Source: Spirodela intermedia | Lineage: Eukaryota; Streptophyta; Magnoliopsida; Alismatales; Araceae | Direction of reading: 5' to 3' | Assembly: GCA_902729315.2 (NCBI GenBank) | Contig: LR746269.1 | Location: 1,250,501 to 1,314,500 of the forward strand | DNA: 64,000 nucleotides | In this document: one piece after another, positions 27,304 through 39,496 of the stretch | How positions within the stretch are numbered: position 1 is the stretch's first letter | Layout of the letters: each line of letters opens with the position of its first letter | Program-made: the position numbers and the translations under genes | The notes under the pieces: generated by a model | Databases searched by the model: none | The model's input: only the letters and a program-made list of their open reading frames with translations | Told to the model about the DNA's origin: nothing

Positions 27304-29934
27304 TAACCTTATAACTTCACTATGATGATAAAAACGTCATACAAGTCATTTTTTTATTAATAAAAAAATATTTCAGCATAGGAAGGCTGATATTTCATTT
27401 TGTGAGAATAATATATTATATATTAGGTTAAAACATTTAATATACAATAAGTAGCATAAAAATAGTATATATTATTAGTTACGTTAAAAAGTAATATAGT
27501 AAATACAGCTTATTATATCAGTACATGAAATTTATATTGAAAATTTTTATTATTGAAAAATAAAACATATAAGTCATCAGAGTTAGCTTCCCATTAATAG
27601 GAAAACATTCTGAAAAAAAAAAGCAATGACAAAACGAAGAACTAGAAGCCACAAACTGTCAAATTTTTAGTCAAGAAACTAAAGCAAGTAAGAGATATGT
27701 TAGAACACCCCTACATACTCCTTGTGAGCAATAAGTTACCATATCAACATTAAATGCTCATTAACAACCTCAAAATTTTAAGCTATTATTTTTGACATAT
27801 TGTGTGCAAAAAACGAGCATCCAATTCATTAACAATATTTTCGTCAAAATTTAAATTTAGTCCTCTCTGATACTATTTTTGTTAATAATGGCAAGATGGG
27901 CAACATTAGCAACATATGGACTTTGGTATATTTATAAAATTGAGAAACCAAAATGGTCAGCGGGTATTCTTTCTTTACCACTTGATTGACCTTGCTTGAG
28001 TTGTGATGGTATTTGTATTGGATTGATATTTGTATTGGTTACTCATATGCTTGCATTAGTGAAGACATTTAATACAAAAAATTCAAATGTTAAAAGTTAC
28101 ACATATGATTATAATAAATTTACTTTATAGGTTTTTTGTTTTATACCCATATATATATAATAGTTATATTCATAATGAGAATTTAAAATAAAATAAGATA
28201 TTTCTTGTGTTCTAGGCCTTAATTCTTTGCCAGATTTTCCTTCAATATTGTTATTAGTAATATATACTATTTAATCTCATCCAATACATCAATCTCTACT
28301 TGAATTTACATATCATATTATCAATTTCATGATTTTATATTAATGTCTAAAAATCATCAAAATCATAGTATGTGAATCCATAACTCGGCAAGATCTTTCT
28401 ACTTGTATAAGATACCATTTATTCTACTAAGTCATTTCATCATACAAAAGTCCTTCAATTTGTTTTTGTCAAATTTTAGTCCCCATTTTTTTTTTATTAG
28501 GTTAGATTCAATTCTCCAATAATTATAACAAACAAAAAATTATTGCTGATGAGGGATGAAAGTAATGAAGTTATCGTCATGTATTGGCCAGTGGAGTCAT
28601 TCTCTACCCCCACCTTAGCGAGAAATTTGTGGGCACTAGAACCCAACAAAAAATTAACGAAGGGGCTCATAGATAATAGATGGATTATGCATGGAAACCT
28701 AATAATCCTCTACATTGGGCATGATACTATTCATTTTGCATCTAAAGATTGTAAGAATAACCAAAGTTATGTTCATACCATGTATCGATTTAGCTGCAAA
28801 TCTAAGCCTAGAGAGTTCATCTTTCTGCTAATGTTAAGAGCTGTTCAGTCGAGCCCTAAAGTTTCTACAAGAGGGATCCCCAAATGTAAGAAGAAAAGCC
28901 ATCAGTGAGCTCATGTAATGTATCAATGTAGCCTAGAATGCAAGCCCAGTGAAGTTATTGAGCTATTTATACTGGAGTTGTCTAGCTGGACACCAAATGT
29001 CTATAGCAGTGGTCTCTAAATTTAGCGAGAAAAGCCCGTTGACTTTAAATCTAATTATGCCAAACTGTATGTGGGTGTCGACCCACGTGTCGAGCTCTCT
29101 GTCAGCATTGTCATCTCGTGGAGGGGGATTATACGCAGGTATTTATTGGGTCGCTCTCCCCGGTATCTTCTTCACTCCAATGAAGAGCGGAGTTCTTGGC
29201 CGTATCTTCATCGTCTCCCATCGGAATCTATGAGTGAGAGGGGGGGGCAGGGGGCAGGGAGAGAGAGAGAGGTTGAACCAGTCAGGTGAAAGTACGAATA
29301 TGTGGGATAGACCGGTTGCCCTTGAGTACCAGCACCGGTCTATTTGGTCCGTATAATCAATAAGCTACCGGCCTACTAATCAAATTATGATGACCCCTCG
29401 ACATCCCCTCTCTCTCTAGAATGGATATGTGGATATAGAGGGAGGCGGTCGGAGCCAGGTGGCCTGAGCCGTTGACACGTGGCAAAGAAACGGAGGTTAA
29501 GCCGGAGTTAGATTTAGCGACCCCAGAAGCAGTTATTCACGAGGCTGTTGACTACGGAGGCGTGAGGAGGGTAACGGAGGTTCTATTAATGCGGAGGGAG
29601 AGCGATAGATCCCGGAGAGTTGGGGTGACGTATGGAAGTCGCCATTGAAGTGGTCGTGCCTTTCAAAATTAGCGTGTGTGCAGGTGCGTTACGCTGGCTA
29701 CCTGCTCTTAAAAGCTGGAAATGATCGGAGGGTTTGGTCGGGTGTTTGGAGTACCTTTCTCTGGTATGGATAAATATGAAGATTAGAGGAAAAATAAATG
29801 ATTCGCAAAAACAATCCGACACAAATAATGTTCGGTGACGAAATGAATCTGGACGGGAGGCTATGGTACAAATGTCGCCCTCCTCTGCTCTCTTCCCTTG
29901 GAGAAACCATCTCTGTTCTTCAAAGGTTGGGAGC
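25936..29934. other. 4-kb spacer upstream of the receptor kinase
   Basis: To about 26300 it is the kinase leader region: a 3' splice site at 25962-25963 implies a 5'-UTR intron. CT runs sit at about 26993-27024 and 27257-27300. 27200-28540 is strongly AT-rich with no recognised motif and may be an eroded transposon. 29050-29600 holds several CACGTG words, e.g. ACGTGTCG near 29087 and GACACGTGGC near 29474. I find no convincing gene, apart from one unexplained frame at 28543-28908. Confidence 0.5.
28543..28908 (+). other. Unassigned 121-codon open frame
   Basis: An open frame starting at an ATG and reading a mixed-composition protein with WPVESFSTPTLARNLWALEP near its start and a basic end. 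It is not low-complexity, unlike most other frames in the spacer. I recognise no domain and see no promoter or splice context. It may be a leftover of a transposable element or chance. Confidence 0.15.
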
Positions 29935-30698
29935 TCAGAAGAGCTTGTACTCGGCGGCGTCCAGGGGATGGAAGAGGTAGGTGAGGACCAAGGCCAACAG
30001 CATCAGGACGTAGGCGATTCCTTGGTCGATCGAAGTTCCTGTGAGGAGGAAACAGCGCGTCCGTTACTGCAGTGAAGGGGAGGGGGCGTAACTGCGGCAA
30101 GGTGGATGAATAAACAGTTGCGGACATCTAACGTGACCGGACGAGGAAACAAGCTAGTCGCTCAGCAGCAGATCTGAGCTGCGTTATTTTGGACTTTACC
30201 CGTCCGCGCGGGATGATTCATTTTAATTTTCAAAATGAAGGAGAACGCCAACCGCGTCAAAAGTTCATTACACGTGATCTGAGAAGGAAATGCTAATCAG
30301 GAAAAACGGTGTTGCGAAGACGAAGCATTTGCCAGATGTCACGGAAACTAGTTCGTCACCGACGAATCAACCGTAGAATATAGAGTTTAAGGGGGCAGGG
30401 TGGGAGAGAAGTCACAAGAAGAGGAAAACAGTGGAAAACTACCGAACGATGAAAAGTAGAGCACCGCTGCTCAGGAGGTCTCAGGAAAATGAAATCCCCT
30501 GAGATATGCATGCAGAGTCGAACGAGCGATGACGGAGAGAACGCGGAAACAAGGACGAGGTATCGGAGAGAAGATCTGACCATCACTTGCGGGCGCCGGA
30601 GCCGGAGCCTCAGTCTGAGCCTGGACGGCAGGGAGGGCGATGGCGAGAACGACGGCCGTAATCGCCACAACTCCAACGTAAAACCTGTGCGCCGCCAT
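29935..30698 (-). CDS. AGP20: Arabinogalactan peptide (AG-peptide, AGP16/20/22/41 type)
   Basis: Two exons, 30581-30698 and 29935-30038, give a 73-residue precursor, too short for usual gene finders. Seen: an N-terminal signal peptide ending ALPAVQA (1-27); a very short mature part QTEAPAPAPASDG with alternating Ala-Pro, the hydroxyproline glycosylation motif; and a hydrophobic GPI-anchor signal with YVLMLLALVLTYLFHPLD near the C-terminus. The intron splits the Gly of SDG. The TSIDQGIAYVLMLLALVLTY block is characteristic of this AG-peptide group. Product: a GPI-anchored arabinogalactan peptide on the outer plasma membrane face and cell wall. Which numbered member it corresponds to is not certain. 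Start: the ATG at 30696-30698. Confidence 0.93.
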
Positions 30699-32255
30699 CT
30701 CACGCAAACTCGTCCTTTAGAACCCTAACCGCGTGAATACCGAACTGTGCGAATCTCTCTTCTCTTCTCCTAGCCCACCACTCCCTGAACAACTCTACGA
30801 GAGAGGAAGATGAACAGACGCTACTGCGCGTTCTTCCTCCGTTTAGAGAGACGGAGAGGAGAAAGAAGGACCTAGGGTTTCGTGGAGGCCCTCCCTACTT
30901 ATGCATATATATATATACGCACGTACACGCGCAGAGAGAGAGAGAGAGAGAGGTGGGGCCCATATCCACTAGCGGCGGTTACTGTTTTGCGCCCACAGAA
31001 CATGTGACCCGGCTGGCAGTCCAGCCTGGGATGCCAGCTGTCTCTTCCTCCTCCGCCTAACACGCACTGTTGGCCAACATAATCCGTCGGTTAATATTAT
31101 AGTATTTTTTAGATGAATCAAAATTCAGCCTGGATGTTTGGGATTCCCCTCAGGTGGGCCCCCTCTAGATCGCTAAGAGAGAGAGAAATTGGGCCGGTCA
31201 CGTGAAAAGTTAAGATGGGAGCGGCTGCTCTCGGCTTATCTGGCCCAATAACACTACTCCAGGATCTTTTTTTTATTTTAAAAGGTAATGGGCCCCTTAG
31301 AGTGTCCTCTGTGAATGGACTGAAAATGGGCCAACCGCCATCAAACCGTCTTTGCCACGCGGCGTCTCAAATAGAGTGCACGTGGATTTTTCCATATTAG
31401 TCAGCTTTATTTGCCTGCCCCAGGTCAGCCCACCGTATCAGGTCAAGTCCGCGTCCACCGTGCGGTTCAACGTCTCTCTCTCCCCCCAGCGTGGCATTAG
31501 CAACGGAGAAGTAACGGCGATTGCGATAACCGTCCGGCTGAGAATTAACGGCGCCGTTTGCCACCCACGTTCGCCAGGTGAGTGATTCTATTCCGGGGAT
31601 CAGGGTGCAGGTGGTTGTTGAGGTGGTTGGCCGTTACGGCGACGGCCCCACCCCCAGTAGGAGGAGAGGTGGAGGGGGGACGTCGGAGTTAATGGTGGTA
31701 GAAGTCGCCGGAGAACTTCATTTCCGGCGACTGGTTGACTGTTGCGGAGGTGAATAGGCGGTGAGCTTCTTTCAGTACGAGGAGGAAGAGGTGGTGGCCC
31801 CCCTCCACCTAAATCTCAACCGATCCCTCCCCCTTTGAAAACGACGCCGCCCGTCTGTGCTTAGTTATCTCTGTTCTTCTTCCTCCGGAGTCCTTCCGCC
31901 GACGTAAGGCTTCTCCAGAAGGGGAGGCTCGTAGATTGTTCGCCCTCCTGGTTTCTTCCTTCGACGGGTGATTGGTTCGGCTGCTGTCGGTAGGGTGAGT
32001 CTGCCTCCGCCATTGAGAATCTGGAAAATTTTTCCTATTATACCATATCTCTGTCGTGGATTTTTCCATTATGCTCGGAGTTCCTCTCTTAAATGTCCTC
32101 TTCGCCGTGGAAGGATCAGATGGGATGGCTACCTGCTGAAGATTTTTGGAACTCGCACGACTTCGTTCTTGTTCATTATTCCGTTTTTCTCTACCTTTTG
32201 CTATATTGATCGTCCCTTTCGTAGCAGAAACAGAAGCCAAGGTTTCCTTTCCGCT
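30699..32255. other. Divergent spacer between AG-peptide and DUF1221 kinase genes
   Basis: The left part is the AG-peptide promoter. GGGCC/TGGGC words occur at 31190-31335, CACGTGG at about 31379. The region 31900-32255 is the probable leader of the DUF1221 gene and ends in a possible 3' splice site (TAGCAG near 32226), suggesting a 5'-UTR intron. No extra gene is seen. Confidence 0.5.
30871..30917 (-). promoter_or_regulatory. TATA box and telo-box of the AG-peptide gene
   Basis: An alternating TA run at 30905-30917 can act as TATA box about 210 bp upstream of the ATG. Downstream of it on the gene strand is AAACCCTAGG (30871-30880), a telo-box-like element. The order and spacing suit a promoter with a leader of roughly 180 bp. 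A short GA run follows at about 30933-30951. Confidence 0.5.
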
Positions 32256-34378
32256 ATGGAGCAACTCCGCAAGATTGGGCAAGCTCTTGGGAGCCTCAAG
32301 TGTTTAATGGTGTTCCAAGATGAGATCCACATCAACAAGCGTCAGTGTTCTCTTCTCTTTGATACCTTTAACCTCGCCTTCGAAGTAATCACAGAGGAAA
32401 TTAAGATGAATCTGAGCTTCGACGAGAGACTCACCAAATGGAAAGCCCTGGAGAATCCCTTGAGGGAATTCCACAGAATCCTTAGAGAAGGGGAGCAGTA
32501 CATCCGGCAGTCCATGGAGAGCGACGACTGGTGGGGGAAAGCCATCTCCCTCGGCAGGAACACATACTGCGTCGAGTTCCACCTCCATGATCTGTTATGG
32601 TGCGTTTCCGTCGTGCTGGAGGCGATTGAGATCGCCGGCGACATCGCAGGATGTAGCCAGGATAGAAATCGTCGGAACAAGATAATCCACTCCAAGAAAT
32701 ACGAGAACGAATGGATGGATCCGAAGATATTCCAGCAGAGATTCGGCAGGGAGTACCTGATTTCTCCAAGCATTTGCAGTAGAATGGACTTCGCCTGGAA
32801 GGAGGACCAGTGGATGCTCCTGGAAAAGGTTTCAGAGAAGAGAAGGTCCTCAAAACAAGAACATCGGCTGGCGGAGATTCTTGAAGGATCGATGGGGAGA
32901 ATCTTCCCGAGTTCAGTCCTGGTGGCCTGCAAAGATTATCAGGTGAGAAGAAGGATAGGAAGCGAAAACCATTACAGAGAAGTCCAATGGATGGGCGAGA
33001 ATTTCGCTGTCCGCCATTTCTTCGGGGAGATCGAGCCACTGGTTTCCGAAATATCACTCCTCTCTTCACTCTCCCACCCGAACGTGATGCCATTATTGTG
33101 CGCCTTCTTCGACGAGGACAGGAAGGAGTGCCTCCTCCTCACAGAGCTCATGCAGAAGAGCCTCTGCAGCTACATGAAGGATATCTCCAGCCCGAGAAGA
33201 AGAGTTGCCTTTTGCCTCCCCGTTGCCGTCGACATCATGCTTCAGATTGCAAGAGGAATGGAGTACCTCCACTCACGCAGGGTCTACCACGGGAACCTAA
33301 ATCCTTCCACCATCCTCGTCAAAACAAGGAATTCTTCTTCTTCTTCTTCATCATCTGAAGGCCACCTACTCGTAAAAATTGGAGAGATTGGACTCGCATC
33401 ATCGAAAAATCTCAAGAACTCCGCAAATCAGGCCTGTTCAGATCCGTGCATATGGTTCGCTCCAGAAGTTCTTCTGGAGCAAGGGCACGAGGGAGATGCT
33501 TGCCAGTCCAAGCTCACGGAGAAGGCAGACGTCTATAGCTTCGGTATGATTTGCTTCGAACTGTTAACAGGGAAGGTGCCCTTCGAAGACGGGCATCTCC
33601 AAGGAGATAAAATGAGCAGGAACATCCGAGCTGGTGAGAGGCCATTGTTTCCATTCTCTTCTCCGAAGTACCTCACCAGCCTGACCAAGAGATGCTGGCA
33701 GACCGACCCATCACAACGCCCAAGCTTCTCGTCGATTTGCAGGGTGCTCCATTACATCAAACGCTTTCTCCTCCTGAACCCAGATCACAGCCAGCCTGAT
33801 GCACCTTCTCCACCCGTAGATTTCTTCGATCTCGAAACAAGCTTCTCCAGGATATTCCCCACATGGGCAGTAGCAGAACCCACATCCGTTTCACAGGTTC
33901 CCTTCCAAATGTTTGCTTACAGGGTGATGGAGAGGGAGAAGAGCTCGGAATCTGGAAGCGAAGGAGCATCCCTCTGCGGGGACGAGAACTCCTTTAGCTC
34001 TGGTTTCTCCGAGGATCAGTTCTCCCCGCCTTTGGCTCCCTCGAAGTCCTCGGCGCTGTTGAATCCCGAGGCCACCAGGAAGAAGGTGCCACCGCAGAAG
34101 AAGACGGTCAACGGGAAACCAACCAAGGAGTCAGGTCAAATTCTCATCTTCCCTCGTGAATGATTCGCTGTTCTGAGAATCGCAGCAGGATGACTGGCGA
34201 GTTTCCAAAACCCGCAGGCCAGCAGAAGAAGATCGGCCGAGCAGCGAGGCCACCTCCTCGACTGACGCCGTGCGGCCGCAGTCTGAGGACCAACTCTGAG
34301 AGCCAGCTGCCGCCCCTCCTGACGAGCCCAGTAAGGCGAAGGCCATCTGGGCACGCTTCCGATTCAGAGGTTGCTTAG
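32256..34378 (+). CDS. DUF1221 pseudokinase (At5g41730/At1g64300 type)
   Basis: Two exons, 32256-34134 and 34218-34378, give 679 residues. The second exon is required: it adds a tail with LTPCGRSLR and RRRPSGHASDSE that closes the protein, whereas reading through stops at once. N-terminal about 200 residues form the DUF1221 region (MEQLRKIGQALGSLKCLMVF); a kinase-like domain follows (about 225-520). Key residues are altered: no clear glycine loop, Arg253 in AVRHF where the VAVK lysine should be, HGN at 345-347 for HRD, GEIG at 376-379 for DFG. WFAPEV and DVYSFGMICFELLTGK are kept. So it is very probably catalytically inactive; its role is not established from sequence. The frame is open upstream for 96 codons but this is the first ATG in it. 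A poly-Ser run lies at 360-367. Confidence 0.9.
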
Positions 34379-34682
34379 CTTAGCGAAGCTCTCTCCGATC
34401 CTCGGTAGAAATGACTCTCGGCATGCACGAGCGAGCTCCCTGCTAAAGGCGATCTTCTTGCTGCCACACGACGAGCCAGTGGAACCCATTTGATCACATG
34501 TACGTCAATATTTAATCCATTTAATGTTCTAGCGAGAAAGCAACCCCCCCACCCCCTCTCTCTCTCTTTCTCCCTCCCCCCCTCCCCCCCCTTCTTTCTC
34601 TCCCTCGGCATCAGATTGGTGGGCCTAACTGGGCCAATTTGGGCAGGCCCCTGGTCCTTGTGGGTCGAGATCGCCGATCAAA

Positions 34683-34730
<48 letters not shown>

Positions 34731-35283
34731 CAAACTAAAAGTAGAATAAAATAGAATGTGGAACCCAAGGTGAAGTTAACCCTGTTAATCACAATTAATA
34801 ATTAAATTGGTCCGTAGTGATTGGATGAGGCTCATTTCAATTTTATTTATTATTTATAAACAAAATATATAATAATACATTATAATAACTTAATTACAGA
34901 CATTAAAATAAATTATTCATAATTTTAAATATACATCTAGCGTATGGAAATGCTGAGAAGGGGTGGGGCTTTCGAACATGTCTGCGATATAAACAGTTGG
35001 GGGTGGTAACTAATAATTAAAAAACTGAAAGTTTATTTTACGGAAAAACCAACATAAGGTTTTAATTCTGCATGGGGACAGATGTCCTTGATTGTAAGGG
35101 GTTATATGAAAAAAGTCCTCTGGTTAGAAATCCGGCTAATGCGAGCCCGAAACAAACACTAACTCTCTCCGATACGACTCCGGTGAGGGAGGGGCCTGAT
35201 GCGTTCTGAGGTTCTCCCATCGTCTCCTTCCCCTTTATAAACCCTAGCTCTGATAATTCTTGCCGGCATCCCCGTTCTCCGTC
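34379..35283. other. Crooked neck upstream region
   Basis: 3' flank of the DUF1221 gene, then a pyrimidine-rich stretch (34545-34605), a GGGCC/GGGCA cluster (34620-34650) and a pure (GA)n run at about 34686-34724. AT-rich from 34740 to 35060. The proximal promoter is annotated separately. No gene seen. Confidence 0.55.
35234..35247 (+). promoter_or_regulatory. TATA box overlapping a telo-box, Crooked neck gene
   Basis: TTTATAAACCCTAG: a TATA-like TTTATAAA runs directly into the telo-box AAACCCTA, 37-50 bp upstream of the ATG at 35284. Telo-boxes are common in promoters of plant genes for RNA processing and growth. The leader would be very short if this TATA is used. Confidence 0.5.
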
Positions 35284-38200
35284 ATGGCGAATTCCACCAA
35301 GGATGCAGATCCCTCCCTGGGGTTCCTAACCCGGAGGGACACAGAGGTGAAGCTTCCTCGACCCACAAGGGTGAAGAACAAGTCGCCGGCGCCCATACAG
35401 ATCACTGCGGAGCAGATCCTCCGGGAGGCCAGGGAGCGGCAGGAGGCGGAGATTCGCCCGCCCAAGCAGAAGATAACTGACCACGCCGAGCTCGCTGATT
35501 ACCGCCTCCGCAAGCGCAAGGAGTTCGAGGACCTCATCCGCCGGGCCCGATGGAACACCAGCGTTTGGGTGAAGTATGCTCAATGGGAGGAGTCGCAGAA
35601 AGATTTCGCCCGTGCCCGCTCTATCTGGGAGCGGGCCCTCGAGGTCGACTACCGCAACCACACCCTCTGGCTCAAGTACGCCGAAGTGGAGATGAAGAAC
35701 AAATTCGTTAATCATGCCCGGAATATTTGGGATCGTGCTGTTGCCCTCCTCCCCCGGGTCGACCAGCTCTGGTACAAGTACATTCACATGGAGGAGATGC
35801 TCAGCAATGTTGCGGGCGCCCGTCAGATTTTTGAGCGCTGGATGGAATGGCAGCCAGACCAGCAAGGTTGGTTGTCCTATATCAAGTTTGAGCTACGGTA
35901 TGGTGAGGTCGAGCGGGCACGGGCCGTCTATGAGCGCTTCGTCGCTTGCCACCCGAGGATCTCTGCCTGGATCAAATATGCCAAGTTTGAGATGAAGAAC
36001 GGGGAGGTTGCCCGGGCACGTGGATGCTACGAGCGTGCTGTTGAGATCCTCTCCGATGATGAAGAAGCTGAGCAGTTGTTTGTCGCGTTTTCTGAGTTTG
36101 AGGAGCGGTGCAAAGAGACAGAGAGGGCTCGATGCATTTACAAGTACGCACTTGACCACATTCCCAAGGGGCGTGCTGAAGATTTGTACCGGAAGTATGT
36201 AGCATTTGAGAAGCAGTATGGTGATCGGGAGGAGATTGAAGATGCAATTGTGGGCAAGAGAAGGTTCCAGTATGAGGATGAAGTCAGGAAGAATCCCCTT
36301 AACTATGATCATTGGTTTGATTACATAAGACTGGAGGAGAGTGTTGGAAGTAAGGATATGATCAGAGAGGTATATGAGAGGGCGATTGCCAATGTACCAC
36401 CTGCTGAGGAGAAGAGGTACTGGCAGCGCTACATCTACCTGTGGATTAACTATGCGTTGTACGAGGAACTGGATGCAGAGGATGTTGAGAGAACGAGAGA
36501 TGTTTACAGGTAGGTATGCTTATCACTACTTATTACTTAAATGAATGAGAATGGAAGAGATGTAGTGACCACTATGCTGAGTTACTCTTCGTTCCTTTTG
36601 GGCCTCGATGAAAGTATAATGGACAAGTTGACATCTCCTATTTTTTAGTCGGTGATCTCTTCTCATTATAGACCCAAGTAGTACAGCCGAAAGCATACCC
36701 TTAACATACCAAAGAAACCTCATAATGAACGTGCTTAATCACAGTAAAGAAATAGTCTGTACTACTCTATTTAAGTCACAGTACAGGGAAATATCAGAAA
36801 TAGCTAAAAGAGATCTGTGACTTTTTATAGTGTGGGAGATATACCTCTGCCCTTTGCTCCGTCTTGGACTTCTGCAAAATTTTCTTGTCAGCTGAATTTT
36901 TTTTCTTGTCAGATCCAACTGCCCAATCTTTCCTGGGCTTCATAGCTGCATGAACAACATGAACAATTTCATGGAACGACTCTTGGATTCTCATCTTCTT
37001 TCATTCCTGTTAAGCACCTTGGGGACAACGGTACCAATAGATCCTAATATTTTATCCTCATTGTGAGGATGTTAACTCAACCGCCTGTCCATTATGTCGA
37101 ATATTACTGTTTTCATGTTTCATCGAATATCCACGACTAGATAAATCACTGTTTCTGTTATCATTGGGACTTCTGGTGGCTCTCATCTTTATAAAGTTTT
37201 TTATGCGTTTTTATTTAAAAATAAGTTAATTATCTTTTGTGCGTTGCTCAAGACCGTGCTTTCCTTTGATCTCTTCATCTTTCTCCATCGAACCTTTGTA
37301 CGGATGATTGGATCGAGGATCTCCTTTCAGCACTTTCAGGGAAAAAAAGAGAAAATTCATGTTTAGCACTCTGCCTCCATCTTTCTAGTCCTCTTTCCTC
37401 TTTACGAAAGTTAAATATGAATGTTGCATCTGGATAATCATGAAATACTTGTACTAAATTTGCATCTCACGTAGAACTTGGTGTACACTCTTATCTTTAT
37501 GAACTGAGCTCCCGACTACCTTCAATACTCCCATACCTTTGTTTTATAACATTTTTTTGGTTTACAGAAGTATGAACAAAAAGATACCTGTCTGGATCAC
37601 CTTCTGTATTCCATTATAATTGAATTTCTTTGGCATAATTCATCTTTTGCGAGTGCATATTTTAAACATGACTCTGCTTGGTTTATCTTCTGTTTATAGG
37701 CCCATTATGCATTGTATTTTCGATTTACAAGAATTGTTTAATTATCACGACATTGCTTCATTCCACTTTCTGTTTCTGTGCCCTTGATGTTTTATTTATG
37801 TTTATCAATCATATCACTGCTTCATTCCCACCTATATTTGTTGATATGTAGTAAAGTTACCGTTATTGTTGTGAATTTGCTATCTTATAAATAAATGGAG
37901 TCTCATTGGTTCTTTTTTCTATATTTATGGCTGTCAGTCCAAAATTCAGTGAATTAAAACGTTTTACGTATATATTTCTTTGATGCACAGGGAATGCCTA
38001 AAGTTAATCCCGCACAAAAAGTTTTCATTTGCTAAGATATGGCTTATGGCTGCACAATTTGAAATACGACAAAAGAATCTCCAAGCTGCCAGAAAAATCC
38101 TAGGGACGGCCATTGGAATGGCCCCAAAAGACAAGGTATTCATCAGAACTTCCATTCTTTTTTTTTCGTTGTTAATATCTAATGTCTAACTGTAATCTAA

Positions 38201-39496
38201 ATGTTCACAGATTTTTAAAAAATATATAGAAATAGAATTGCAGTTAGGGAACATTAATCGCTCCAGAACGCTTTACGAAAAGTACCTCGAATGGTCTCCC
38301 ACAAATTGTTATGCTTGGAGCAAGTTTGCTGAATTGGAGGCATCTTTGAATGAGACAGAGCGTGGTCGAGCTATATTTGAGCTTGCCATATCCCAAGATG
38401 CTCTAGATATGCCGGAATTGTTGTGGAAGGTATGCCATACCTCTTTCAATCAAGTTACTGCAGTTATGAGTTCTCATAATACTTGAAAGGCTATGCAGTA
38501 ATACCTTTCTCTAACCTTAGTAATGACATTGATTGATCTGATTTTGGAAAAAAGATCATTCAATTTTTAAAAAAGTTTGTTCATTGTACCTGGGGTTGGT
38601 TAATTAAGCCTATTTGAAGGTTTCAGGGATTTACTGATCCTTTGCAGAAAAAAAATCAAATGAAATACTAAATCAGGTTTGAATTTAAGAATCCCGCGAA
38701 AGTTACTGGGGCATAAGATGACAGGATATTTAAATGCTGCCTGGTAATTTCGTTTGGTACCTTCTCTGATTCACCGTGATGCTCATCTTTGTTTGTTTCG
38801 CCGTTTCTTCCTTATCAGGCATACATAGACTTTGAAATATCAAAGGGTGAAAGTGGAAGGGTTAGACAACTTTATGAAAGGCTTTTGCAACGAACAAAAC
38901 ACTTGAAAGTATGGATCAGTTATGCGAAATTCGAGGCTTCTGCTATTACGGGGGAGGAAAGAGATGATGAAGACTCTTTTACCGACACAGAAGAATCAAA
39001 ACTTCAACGATCGCGAGGTATATACAAAGGGTATATTTCCTGCATTTGAAAAATCCTTGTTATGCTTGTTAATCCGTTTTCTTCTTTACCAGCTATCTTC
39101 GAGAGAGCATTTGACTACTTTAGAACAAATGAGCCTGATTTGAAGGAAGAGAGAGCTATGCTTTTGGATGACTGGCTGAATGTAGAAAGCAGTTTCGGGA
39201 GCATTGGAGATGTAAGCATCGTGAAAAAGAAGTTACCGAGAAAGGTGAAACGCAAGAGAGCTATCACATCAGAAGATGGTGGTCAGGCTGGGTATGATTC
39301 TTACCTTTCCACTGATTTACTGGTTTTTAGACAATAATTCCTTCTTTACCAATAATCCCTTTGTTGATATTGCAAATTTTGCAGTTACGAGGAATATATC
39401 GACTACATTTTCCCTGATGAAGAGGTGGCTACAAAGCTTAAAATTTTGGAAGCTGCGTACAAATGGAAAAAGCAACGAACTGATACTGATGACTGA
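35284..39496 (+). CDS. CRNKL1: Crooked neck-like pre-mRNA splicing factor (Clf1/SYF3/CRNKL1)
   Basis: Six exons: 35284-36509, 37991-38135, 38211-38429, 38819-39017, 39093-39291 and 39385-39496, giving 699 residues, the usual plant length. Seen: an N-terminal basic region with [20 protein letters not shown] (typical of the family), then tandem HAT repeats from about residue 88 to 620, each with a W-x-x-Y/F...E and A-R-x-(I/V)-(Y/W)-E/D-R-A pattern. A basic stretch [12 protein letters not shown] is near 645, followed by a conserved end ([10 protein letters not shown]). Role: scaffold of the NineTeen/Prp19-associated complex needed for spliceosome assembly and activation, nuclear. The first exon alone holds about 60 percent of the protein; intron 1 is 1481 bp. 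Start: the ATG at 35284 is preceded closely by TATA and telo-box. No breaks seen. Confidence 0.97.

Noticed and set aside
31968-32255. 96-codon in-frame extension upstream of the DUF1221 gene
   Set aside because: It contains no ATG, its composition is unlike the protein, and MEQLRKIGQ is the N-terminus expected of the family.
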